This document shows positions 25,781 through 32,819 of a DNA stretch of 32,963 nt, piece by piece. Position 1 is the first letter of the stretch; each line of letters opens with the position of its first letter. The stretch is from positions 1-32,963 of the forward strand of contig NZ_AWQQ01000015.1 in the NCBI RefSeq assembly GCF_002607855.1, given 5' to 3'. A program made the position numbers and the translations under genes. A model generated the notes under the pieces. The model saw nothing but the letters and a program-made list of their open reading frames with translations, did no database searches and was not told the origin of the DNA. Origin of the DNA: Desulforamulus profundi (lineage in GTDB: Bacteria; Bacillota_B; Desulfotomaculia; Desulfotomaculales; Desulfotomaculaceae).

Positions 25781-26188
25781 ATGTTGTTCCTCAAAGAATT
25801 TAAGGTTCAAACAAACAGCCAGCATAATTTCATTGACATTACCGGTCCTGTTTCTCAAGCGGTGGCCGAAACGGGCATCCGGGAGGGTTCGGTGCTTGTA
25901 TTTATCCCCCATACCACTGCTGCAGTGACCCTGAATGAAAATGCAGACCCGGACGTGATGGAGGATATTAAAGGAATTGTCCAGAAGTTGGTCCCTCTGG
26001 AAGGGCCGTACAGACATCGGGAAGGGAATACAGCCGCTCACATGATGACCAGTTTAATCGGGAACTCACAAACCATCCCCATTCAACGGGGAAGATTGTT
26101 ACTCGGTACATGGCAGGGTATCTACTTGGCGGAGTTTGATGGTCCCAGGGAGCGGCGTGTCGTCCTGCAGCTACAAGGAGAGGGTTAA
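25781..26188 (+). CDS. YjbQ/UPF0047-family protein
   Basis: A 135-residue protein of the YjbQ family, known for its small all-beta/alpha homotrimers and, in some members, weak thiamine-phosphate-synthase-like activity. Signatures seen: VFIPHTTAAVTLNENADPDV, the His/Thr/Asn cluster of the active-site pocket; GNTAAHMMTSLIG; and the closing GTWQGIYLAEFDGPRERRV. The ATG is preceded by AGAGGTGA. A macro-domain gene follows after 38 bases in the same direction, so the two are probably cotranscribed. Confidence 0.92.
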   Translation: MLFLKEFKVQTNSQHNFIDITGPVSQAVAETGIREGSVLVFIPHTTAAVTLNENADPDVMEDIKGIVQKLVPLEGPYRHREGNTAAHMMTSLIGNSQTIPIQRGRLLLGTWQGIYLAEFDGPRERRVVLQLQGEG

Positions 26189-26226
26189 CCATCAAATACG
26201 AAAAGTTTCGGGAGGGGTTAATCAAA

Positions 26227-26757
26227 TTGAAAAAGACATTGTCCGGTATTGCTGTGGACTGTGTAAAGGGAGATATTGCCGCCCAGAAGGGGTATGACGC
26301 AGTTGTTAATGCCGCTAATGCCTGGTTGAGACCCGGCGGAGGGGTTGCCGGTTTCATTCATGCGGCGGCCGGGCCGGGATTGCTGGAAGAATGCCGGCCG
26401 CTGGCCCCCATAAAGACCGGCGAGGCTGTTATTACCAAAGGCTGCAACCTACCCAACCGTTATGTGATCCATTGTCTTGGGCCTGTTTATGGCAAAGACG
26501 AGCCGGCCCATGAACTGCTGGCCAATTGCTTCCGGAACGCCCTCAAACTGGCGGAACAGCACAAGGTAACATCCATCGCCATTCCGGTTATTTCCACGGG
26601 GGCCTTCGGTTATCCCTTTAAAGAGGCTGTTCAGGTGTCTTTAACAACCCTCAAAGAAATGATGCCTGAATTAAAGTCCGTCAAAAAAATTACCTTTGTA
26701 GTGAGAAGCGATGAGAAATATAATATTCTAAAAAAAGCGCTGGCTAATTTTTACTAG
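26227..26757 (+). CDS. Macro-domain protein, O-acetyl-ADP-ribose deacetylase type
   Basis: A 176-residue single macro domain. ADP-ribose-binding motifs: VKGDIAAQKGYDAVVNAANAWLRPGGGVAGFIHAAAGPGL with the Asp and Asn-Ala-Ala-Asn, and IPVISTGAFGYPFKEA for the diphosphate loop. Members of the family cleave O-acetyl-ADP-ribose or ADP-ribosyl esters. The TTG start lies downstream of GGGAGGGG at a long spacing. It lies after yjbQ and before a hairpin that serves mainly the convergent gene. Confidence 0.93.
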   Translation: MKKTLSGIAVDCVKGDIAAQKGYDAVVNAANAWLRPGGGVAGFIHAAAGPGLLEECRPLAPIKTGEAVITKGCNLPNRYVIHCLGPVYGKDEPAHELLANCFRNALKLAEQHKVTSIAIPVISTGAFGYPFKEAVQVSLTTLKEMMPELKSVKKITFVVRSDEKYNILKKALANFY

Positions 26758-26781
26758 CGGTTGAATTAAAATGAAAAAATC

Positions 26782-26807
26782 AGAACTGGCTCACCGGAGC
26801 CAGTTCT
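26782..26807 (-). terminator. Terminator between convergent genes
   Basis: A perfect 11-bp stem (26782-26792 with 26797-26807) and a 4-base loop. On the minus strand it is followed by GATTTTTTC, so it terminates the Gln/Gly-rich lipoprotein gene. On the plus strand the following bases are not T-rich. Confidence 0.8.
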
Positions 26808-26830
26808 CATCAAGTCTGCTGTTTAAAGGC

Positions 26831-28243
26831 TTACTGACCGCCCTGACCGCCACCGCCACCTTGTTGGCCCTGTTGACCACCTTGTTGACCGCTCTGTTGA
26901 CCGCCGTCAGCCTGTTCAATCTTTTGGATTTCACCATCCACTTCCACTTCCATGACCTTACCGTCCTGGGTAACAATTCTTAACCTGGTCTTTTGGCCTT
27001 GTTGACCTTGGCCCTGACCACCCTGACCGGAACCTCCTCCCGATTGACCCCCAGAGGAAGACCCCTGTTGTTGATTACCCTGTTGTCCCTGCTGCTGTTG
27101 CTGTTGCTGTTGTTGCTGCAGATTGCCCCAGCGAGCTTTCAGCAAATGAACCTGGCTGATGTCAATTAAGCGTACCGGAACAATTTTGGCAGGGATATCA
27201 AAATTACCGTTCTGCACTCGGGTATCATTGTTCCAAACACCTTTATTGGCCAGGTCCAGGGCCGCCTCCAGGGTAAAATTGGCAAGCATTTCAGGCATAA
27301 TGTCTATTTCGGCATCGTGCTGGCCGGCGGCAAGGGACTGGGAATTTTTTTGATCCGCTCCCACTCCTACCGTAACAACCCGGTTCTCCAGCCCCTCGCT
27401 TCTCAGAACAGAAACCGCTGCGTTTGCCATCCGGCCGTCTGTGGCCAGGATGGCGTCGACGGTGCCGTTTTTAAGAGCGTTCTGAACCGTCATTTGAGCC
27501 ATTTCCGGGTCACCCTTGGGGTGTTCAATGATTTTAATTTCTTCAATATTTTTGCTTTGCTTCAGTACACTCTGGGCGGCGGAGGCAATTAATTCGGAAA
27601 CAGGATCGTAAGGATCGCCCTTCAGGATTAAAACTTTTACGTTGTTTTTTGCTGCCAGGCTTTGCTGCTGGTTCTGCTGCCCGCCACCCTGGCCACCCTG
27701 ACCTTGACCGCCTTGCTGCTGGCCACCACCCTGGCCCTGGCCGCCTTGCTGCTGCCCGCCAGCCTGACCGTTCATTTGATTCAACACAAACCGCCCTTCT
27801 AATTCACCGGTCCGAACATGGTCTGAGGCCACATAACCGTCCAAAGGCGCATTAAAGGGGAGCGTTTCCAACCCCACCACTTTAATTTTGGCTTGAATAA
27901 TTTTATCCACCAGCTTTGCCCCTTCTTGAGGGTCAACCGTCTGCAGGACAATAGTTTTTACCTTTTGTTTTATTAGTTTATCAACATCCTTTTCCTGCTG
28001 GGCAGGGTCCATTTTGGCGTCGGTCCAGATAATTTGAACTTTATCCTTTTTACTGCGTTCTTGCATAAATTTTTTGATGCTTTGGTTCCCGTCAAACTCC
28101 ATGGAAGCCAGACTGACTCCAATTTTCACCCTGTTGCCGGTTTCAGGTTTTTGCTGGGATTCCGGACCGGGGCAACCGGTTATAAATATAAGGGTAAACA
28201 AAAAGAGGGTAAACAATAGTACAATCCGGATTCGCTGCGCCAT
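26831..28243 (-). CDS. XylF/RbsB-like substrate-binding lipoprotein with three Gln/Gly-rich tracts
   Basis: 470 residues. The signal is MAQRIRIVLLFTLFLFTLIF with lipobox ITGC (Cys24). A type I periplasmic binding fold follows: lobe one from KIGVSLASMEF (40-50) to GYVASDHVRTGELEGRFVL (137-155); lobe two from VKVLILKGDPYDP (202-214), with AILATDGRMANAAVSVL and VVTVGVGADQ. Three low-complexity Gln/Gly tracts interrupt or follow the fold: residues 159-194 at the lobe crossover, 375-417 (with ten consecutive Gln), and 447-470 at the C terminus. A short strand pair (TRLRIVTQDGKVMEVEVDG) lies between the last two. No permease or ATPase gene is adjacent, so a sensor or spore-surface role is possible. 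The ATG at 28243 has AGAGGTGAC upstream; a longer frame lacks one. A sigma-G-like promoter precedes it. Confidence 0.85.
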   Translation of the reverse strand: MAQRIRIVLLFTLFLFTLIFITGCPGPESQQKPETGNRVKIGVSLASMEFDGNQSIKKFMQERSKKDKVQIIWTDAKMDPAQQEKDVDKLIKQKVKTIVLQTVDPQEGAKLVDKIIQAKIKVVGLETLPFNAPLDGYVASDHVRTGELEGRFVLNQMNGQAGGQQQGGQGQGGGQQQGGQGQGGQGGGQQNQQQSLAAKNNVKVLILKGDPYDPVSELIASAAQSVLKQSKNIEEIKIIEHPKGDPEMAQMTVQNALKNGTVDAILATDGRMANAAVSVLRSEGLENRVVTVGVGADQKNSQSLAAGQHDAEIDIMPEMLANFTLEAALDLANKGVWNNDTRVQNGNFDIPAKIVPVRLIDISQVHLLKARWGNLQQQQQQQQQQGQQGNQQQGSSSGGQSGGGSGQGGQGQGQQGQKTRLRIVTQDGKVMEVEVDGEIQKIEQADGGQQSGQQGGQQGQQGGGGGQGGQ

Positions 28244-28273
28244 GATTGTCACCTCTGTAGTACGTCTTACATC

Positions 28274-28303
28274 TATTATGACTGAAAAAAGAAGAAATAT
28301 TAG
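28274..28303 (-). promoter_or_regulatory. Sigma-G-like promoter of the Gln/Gly-rich lipoprotein gene
   Basis: On the minus strand CTAATA (28303-28298) and CATAATA (28280-28274) are 17 bases apart, about 31 bases before the start codon. The -10 fits the forespore consensus CATNNTA and the -35 keeps the AATA core. No better sigma-A pair was found in the leader. Confidence 0.5.
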
Positions 28304-28522
28304 GTTTTTCATCATGTAACAAAAGGAAAAAATGACGAAGGTCATAGGACTTTAGGACTTTTGTACAATTTAAAGATTTCTTGTAAAAACCTTCTTGGCA
28401 AATAAAACTTTTTCTGTCTGCGGTGGAACTTTTTGAAAGGTTTCTTTAGGATTTATAAAACTATTTTTTTTAGCTTTTTGGTAAAACTAAGCCTACAATG
28501 TTAGATAAAGGAGAATAATGAC

Positions 28523-28909
28523 ATGAGTATATTAGGACAACCACTGGGCGTGCAATTGCTGGCTGAAATATGGGAATGTGATCAAGGCATATTAAATGAC
28601 GTAAAGGCCATTGAAGAGATCATGGTTAATGCGGCCCGGAAGGCCGACGCAGAAATCCGGGAAGTGGTCTTTCACAGGTTTGAACCCCAGGGGGTAAGTG
28701 GCGTGGTGGTTATTTCTGAATCACATCTCACCATTCATACCTGGCCTGAACTGGCCTATGCCGCAGTGGATATCTTTACCTGCGGTGATCGTGTAGACCC
28801 TTGGGTGGCGTTAGAAAGCATTACTCAGGAATTAAATGCAGAGGATGCCAATGTTATGGAAATCAGCAGGGGGATGAAAAACTTAAAGCGATTGAGAAAG
28901 AATAAGTAG
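28523..28909 (+). CDS. speD: S-adenosylmethionine decarboxylase proenzyme, prokaryotic class 1B
   Basis: A 128-residue pyruvoyl enzyme that makes decarboxylated S-adenosylmethionine for spermidine synthesis. The self-cleavage motif [13 protein letters not shown] places the Glu66-Ser67 bond as the processing site, with Ser67 becoming the pyruvoyl group. His72 and Cys87 (FTCGD) follow at the same spacing as in the Thermotoga enzyme. The ATG is preceded by AAAGGAG at a slightly long spacing, with TACAAT at about 28493 as a possible -10. No speE is in the window. Confidence 0.95.
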   Translation: MSILGQPLGVQLLAEIWECDQGILNDVKAIEEIMVNAARKADAEIREVVFHRFEPQGVSGVVVISESHLTIHTWPELAYAAVDIFTCGDRVDPWVALESITQELNAEDANVMEISRGMKNLKRLRKNK

Positions 28910-28943
28910 AACGGTCAATGGCGGTTATTCCAAGAAGGGTTAT

Positions 28944-29389
28944 TTAAGGCAAATAAAATTTCAACTGTGCATGAATTTCCTTCTCTGACAGTTCCAAAAG
29001 GAGAAAGGAGTACCATCTTTCCTTTCTCTTATTCGTCGGTGAACCAGGGTTCAACATAAAACCTTGTTCCTGGTACAGTTCATCTTTAAACCGGTCGTAC
29101 GCCCTTTCAGGCATACTTTTTCCTTGCCCGTGACCATGAAAGATGCCGATTTTATAACCCGTTATATCCAGGAGCTCTATACCGTTGACAGACTCTTTTA
29201 CCGGCTGACCATCCACATTTCCCCATACCCCTGAAAACCTTCCCGTGTTTTTAAGGGATTTGACAACTTCGCTGCCGGTATAGTCTCCCGCATGAATAAT
29301 TAAATCGACTTCTCCAAATACGCTTCAAAGTTCCTCCAGTTACCGGTATCGTTTTCTATGTGAGTGTCCGCAATGACAGCAATTTTCAT
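28944..29389 (-). CDS. YfcE/MJ0936-type metallophosphoesterase, disrupted
   Basis: About 148 residues after repair of one frame break near 29325 (TTT should be TTTT, giving FGEVDLIIHAGDYTG). The start is KIAVIADTH with the first metal-binding Asp and His. It continues HAGDYTGSEVV, GVWGNVDGQP, and FHGHGQGK, the metal-site signature. The usual GHSH/GHTH motif expected before MLNPGSPT is missing: the chain passes from RFKDEL directly to YQEQGFMLNPGSPT, about 15 residues too short. Without that motif a metal ligand is lost, so the protein is probably inactive or altered. It lies convergent to speD and divergent from truA. Confidence 0.78.
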
Positions 29390-29498
29390 AATCAACCACC
29401 GCTAGAAGTTTATTTTATAACGACCCTGTATCATTTGTTTAGGCAGAGGCTTGCCGCCATGGCAAACCGTTATTAATATAAACAAAGAGGAAGAAACT

Positions 29499-29543
29499 AT
29501 GCTAAGGGATAAAGCAGATAAAAAAGAGGGGAAAGCATATTGA
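29499..29543 (+). CDS. 14-codon upstream ORF overlapping truA
   Basis: An ATG at 29499 with AAAGAGG upstream opens MLRDKADKKEGKAY and stops at the TGA of 29541-29543, which overlaps the TTG start of truA (TTGA). Such overlap lets ribosomes reinitiate at the weak TTG. It could also be chance. Confidence 0.3.
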   Translation: MLRDKADKKEGKAY

Positions 29544-30276
29544 AAAATTACAAGCTTACCATACAATATGACGGTACAAGATATAAAGGCTGGCAAAGAC
29601 TCGGCAATACCGATATGACCATACAGGCCAGGATTGAGAATGTCCTCTCCAAAATGACGGGAGAAGAAATCGAAGTAATCGGTTCCGGCAGGACCGATAT
29701 GGGTGTTCATGCACTGGGCCAGGTGGCCAATTTTAAAACCAGATCGTTAATGACCGTTGAAAAAATAATGGACTACGTATACAGATATTTGCCCGAGGAT
29801 ATCGTTGTCACCGGCATCGAAGAGGTGGATGAAAGGTTTCATGCCAGGTATAGTGCCGTATCCAAAAAATATATCTATCGAATATGGAACTGCAAGCACC
29901 ACGATCCTTTCCTGCGCAAGTATACCGAGCATATACCCGAAAATTTAAACATGGAAGCCATGCGAAAAGCCGCTTCCTATCTGATCGGGGAGCATGATTT
30001 TTCCGGCTTTAAGTCCTCGAGGTCAAAGAAAAAATCTAACGTAAGAACGCTTTATTCCGTTGATATAAACAAAAGCGAATGTTTGATAGAGATGGCTTTT
30101 CACGGGAACGGGTTTTTACATAATATGGTCCGGATTATTACGGGGACCTTGCTTGAAGTGGGTTTAGGCAGAATGAAGCCGGAATATGCAAAGGAGATAT
30201 TGGAAAAAAAGACAGAACCCTGGCCGGCCCCACAGTTGCACCGAAGGGATTGTATTTGTTGGAAGTTAATTATTAA
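29540..30276 (+). CDS. truA: tRNA pseudouridine synthase A (one frame break near the end)
   Basis: Converts uridines 38-40 of tRNA anticodon stems to pseudouridine; about 245 residues, the usual length. N-terminal YKLTIQYDGTRYKGWQR and the catalytic motif GSGRTDMGVHALGQVANF with the active Asp are clear, followed by FHARYSAVSKKYIYRIWN and FLHNMVRIITGTLLEVGLGR. Near 30192 a run of seven A should be eight; then EKKDRTLAGPTVAPKGLYLLEVNY closes at 30276, followed by a terminator. The uncorrected frame runs to 30340 through the terminator, which supports the repair. TTG start with GAGGGGAAA upstream. Confidence 0.92.
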
Positions 30277-30285
30277 TGGAGCAAT

Positions 30286-30328
30286 AAAAGGGACGGTTGC
30301 TTGCTGCAAAGAAACTGTCCCTTTTGTT
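30286..30328 (+). terminator. Intrinsic terminator of truA
   Basis: A 13-bp stem with one G-U pair (30286-30298 with 30313-30325) ends in CCCTTTTGTT, 9 bases after the restored truA stop. Confidence 0.88.
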
Positions 30329-30356
30329 ATGGTTTTCTGAATGAGTCCTGTTTATT

Positions 30357-30950
30357 TCAGCGGGGAAGAGTATATCTTGTAATCTTGTGATTATGAAACT
30401 GGGTGGATTTTAAGTAATGCCAGGCAAAAATACAGCCGCCAACGGCTAATATAATATCCCCTATGCTGAAAACTCTGGTCACCAGAACCCAGTCGGGCAT
30501 GCGGAATATATCACACAGATAATAAAATTTTGTGTCAGGCCCGGTAAGGACGTAGTTAAAGGCCGGTAAACCCTGATTAATTTTTTCCAGATCTTCCGCA
30601 GTGGCGATAAGATCCAGATATTCACGCTTAACCGGCATATACCCGCCGTTAAAGCCAATTGCCAGGGCATTACAAATGAATCCTATGGCAACCAGGCCAA
30701 AACCGCGCAGACGAAAATTTAGTAACAGAAAAAGGGCAATCAATACTAATGAAATAATGTATAGATAAAAGGCCAGGTTATCGGAGATGCCTAAAGTATA
30801 CCGGAGAGGGGTATGAGTTACTAATTTTATTGTTACTGCAACCACAGGAAGCCATGAATGGCGAATATTAATATGTTTAAGGTTGTGCAAGGTTCCACCG
30901 GTCATTAATGTAAGAATGATGGTAAGAAATACAATTAACACAAAAATCAT
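30357..30950 (-). CDS. DUF5317 membrane protein
   Basis: A 197-residue protein with about five hydrophobic segments. Features of DUF5317 include the internal NGGYMPVKREYL loop, the FRMPDWVLVTRVFSIGDIILAVG segment near the C terminus, and a final basic tail. The function is unknown. It follows the HD-GYP gene by 33 bases on the same strand, an arrangement often seen in clostridial genomes, which suggests a shared signalling context. The start is the ATG after GGGAGGTAAGCC. Confidence 0.82.
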   Translation of the reverse strand: MIFVLIVFLTIILTLMTGGTLHNLKHINIRHSWLPVVAVTIKLVTHTPLRYTLGISDNLAFYLYIISLVLIALFLLLNFRLRGFGLVAIGFICNALAIGFNGGYMPVKREYLDLIATAEDLEKINQGLPAFNYVLTGPDTKFYYLCDIFRMPDWVLVTRVFSIGDIILAVGGCIFAWHYLKSTQFHNHKITRYTLPR

Positions 30951-30983
30951 GGCTTACCTCCCGGAGATTAACTCTTTCTCCTT

Positions 30984-32213
30984 TTATCGTTTTACGATAT
31001 TGATAAAGGCTTGTACAACCACAGGGTCAAACTGGGCTCCTGCATTATTGATTAATTCGTTGATGGCTTGATCAGTGGTCATTGCTTTTCTGTAAGGACG
31101 ATTGGATGTCATTGCGTCATAGGAGTCCGCAACGGCCAATATTCTTGCTCCAAGTGGGATGTTCTCTCCCTTTAAGCATTGTGGGTAACCTTTGCCATCG
31201 TACCTTTCATGATGAAACAGAACCAGTTTCGCACCGGATTTATAGAACTTCAGGTTATTGACGATATTGTAACCCACCTGTGAATGGCTCTTTATTACCT
31301 CTCTTTCCTCTGAGGTTAAGGGCCCGTTTTTTAATAATATTGAATCCGGTATAGAGATTTTTCCAAGATCATGCACCCTGGCGGCAGTAACGATGGTTTC
31401 AACTTTATCGGGGGGAAGTTGTAATTCTTCTGCTATCAGTTCGCAATATTTTGCGACCCTGTAAGAATGTTCGGCAGTATAGGAGTCCCTTTTATCAATT
31501 ATATCAGCAAGGACTTCAATGGTAGATTTGGTAGCCGTCCTTAGTTTGATGTAGTTCTCAAAATTGAAGTGAGCCATAGACAGCGGCAAAATAACAAATA
31601 TTATGGACAGCGGGTCCACTGTATAACAGATAATAATAAGCAAACTAACTGTAACCAGTGTTATAATATGTAAAGCTTCCAGTTTGATATCACTTGTTAA
31701 TACTTTGTAGAATTTCTTTCCCTGGCTTAAAGAAATAATTCCAGAGACCAGTATGGAATTAACAATGACATATGTCAGGCAGCTAAGAAGCATAGCAGGG
31801 AAATATTCTTTGCGAAAATTCAAGTGACCTGCCACTGGTACCAATAGTTCGTAAACGAGCCAAGAAAGGTAAATTGTTATTGCAATTTGGCTTATATTAA
31901 AAATTACTTTTTTTAAACCGCGTTTTATATCTACTATTACGTTAGCAACTGTAGCGATCAAAATTGCCACAGGCCAACCAAACAGGATTAAGGATGAGAT
32001 GTGCACGGCACAGGATACTGATAGCTGAATGTTGGATGGCATTGTTACTGGCTTAAACTCAGTACCAGTACAAAATAGAATCCAAAAGAAATAAACCCAT
32101 ATAAATTCCAAGCTCCAATGAGGTGCGGCTTTAAGAATTAAGTATAAACCCAGTAAAGCAATAACAATTTGATATAAAACAAACGGTGTCAAGACTTTTT
32201 TTATTTTTGCCAT
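30984..32213 (-). CDS. Membrane-anchored HD-GYP phosphodiesterase
   Basis: A 409-residue protein. Residues 1-225 hold about seven hydrophobic helices, a membrane sensor. Residues 230-409 are an HD-GYP domain: HDLGKISIPD (His281, Asp282 metal ligands), KSHSQVGYNIV, then FHHERYDGKGYP (HH 334-335, YDGKGYP 338-344) with the GYP triad, and ARILAVADSYDAMTSNRPYRKAM. Such domains hydrolyse cyclic di-GMP or related dinucleotides. All metal ligands seen are intact. First gene of a two-gene unit with DUF5317. The ATG has only a weak ribosome-binding site. Confidence 0.93.
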   Translation of the reverse strand: MAKIKKVLTPFVLYQIVIALLGLYLILKAAPHWSLEFIWVYFFWILFCTGTEFKPVTMPSNIQLSVSCAVHISSLILFGWPVAILIATVANVIVDIKRGLKKVIFNISQIAITIYLSWLVYELLVPVAGHLNFRKEYFPAMLLSCLTYVIVNSILVSGIISLSQGKKFYKVLTSDIKLEALHIITLVTVSLLIIICYTVDPLSIIFVILPLSMAHFNFENYIKLRTATKSTIEVLADIIDKRDSYTAEHSYRVAKYCELIAEELQLPPDKVETIVTAARVHDLGKISIPDSILLKNGPLTSEEREVIKSHSQVGYNIVNNLKFYKSGAKLVLFHHERYDGKGYPQCLKGENIPLGARILAVADSYDAMTSNRPYRKAMTTDQAINELINNAGAQFDPVVVQAFINIVKR

Positions 32214-32380
32214 GTTTTGCCATACACTTCTTTTCTAAAATAAACGAGTTTTAAGAAATAATTCTTAGTAAAGTGAAAAAACCCTTCAAGTTTAACAATT
32301 TTTCTAAAATTATAGAAGAATTTATGTCATATAATGTAGAATAAATAAAAGTTATGGAATAAATTAATTAGATTTTTTTA

Positions 32381-32408
32381 TGGACAAGTCTTTTGTTATT
32401 GATATAAT
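32381..32408 (+). promoter_or_regulatory. Sigma-A promoter of the 28-residue peptide gene
   Basis: TGGACA (32381-32386) and a perfect TATAAT (32403-32408) are separated by 16 bases, about 50 bases before the peptide start. Confidence 0.75.
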
Positions 32409-32457
32409 AAATACAAGGGGAAATAACATATTATGCCAAATAAGGGGGGATTGTTTC

Positions 32458-32544
32458 ATGATGCGTTTGTTTGCTTATATTCCTTATTCTGTGCTTGTTC
32501 TTCTTTCATTAATTTATGCTTCAGGCGCTCCCAAGAGATGGTAA
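32458..32544 (+). CDS. 28-residue hydrophobic peptide gene
   Basis: An ORF of 28 codons: residues 1-4 MMRL, a hydrophobic stretch to residue 22 (FAYIPYSVLVLLSLIYA), then SGAPKRW. A strong AAGGGGGG site precedes the ATG at 8 bases, a sigma-A promoter lies 50 bases upstream, and a 17-bp terminator follows the stop. This complete single-gene unit supports a real small membrane protein, or a leader or toxin-like peptide. Not recognised as a known family. The alternative is an RNA gene whose transcript carries a chance ORF. Confidence 0.6.
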   Translation: MMRLFAYIPYSVLVLLSLIYASGAPKRW

Positions 32545-32553
32545 TTCATTTAT

Positions 32554-32600
32554 AAGGAGCGTCTTTCTGCCAGGTAGCAGAAAGACGCTCCTTCTGTTTT
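32554..32600 (+). terminator. Strong intrinsic terminator after the peptide gene
   Basis: A perfect 17-bp stem (32554-32570 with 32577-32593), a 6-base loop, followed by CTGTTTTC. It closes the small transcription unit that starts at about 32415. Confidence 0.88.
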
Positions 32601-32690
32601 CAAAACATTTTGGATAATTATACCTATTTCTATCAAAATATTGTATAATTATTGGAAAATATCCAACTTACTACTAACGGGGGCGTTAAT

Positions 32691-32819
32691 TTGTCTAACA
32701 GAAGATGGATATGTGCTTTTGTACTATTATTCTTACTTTTTTCCTTTATCAGCGGTTGTGGTGAAAAGAATCAACCCTCAGCCTTACAAGCTAGGAGGGT
32801 GTTGAAAAAACCCCTTTAA
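32691..32819 (+). pseudogene. Lipoprotein signal peptide that ends after 42 codons
   Basis: A TTG start with GGGGGCG upstream gives MSNRRWICAFVLLFLLFSFI then SGCGEKNQPS, a clear lipoprotein signal with lipobox ISGC, then stops at codon 43. A TATAAT at 32644-32649 may be its -10. The last codons (RRVLKKPL) arise from GGGTGTTGAAAAAACCCC, a sequence of the type found at insertion-sequence ends. The gene is probably interrupted at about 32795-32800 rather than naturally short. No coding sequence is evident after it to the window end. Confidence 0.5.

Noticed and set aside
27000..27780. CRISPR-like or tandem-repeat array
   Set aside because: The repeats are codon runs for Gln and Gly inside an intact reading frame, without spacers of constant length.
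27649..27855. Plus-strand ORF opposite the Gln/Gly tract
   Set aside because: Low-complexity complement of the repeat region, without a start site or family match.
29540..30340. Longer truA frame ending in GTVACCKETVPFVMVF
   Set aside because: It runs through the intrinsic terminator; the alternative frame after one added base gives the conserved LAGPTVAPKGLYLLEV ending.
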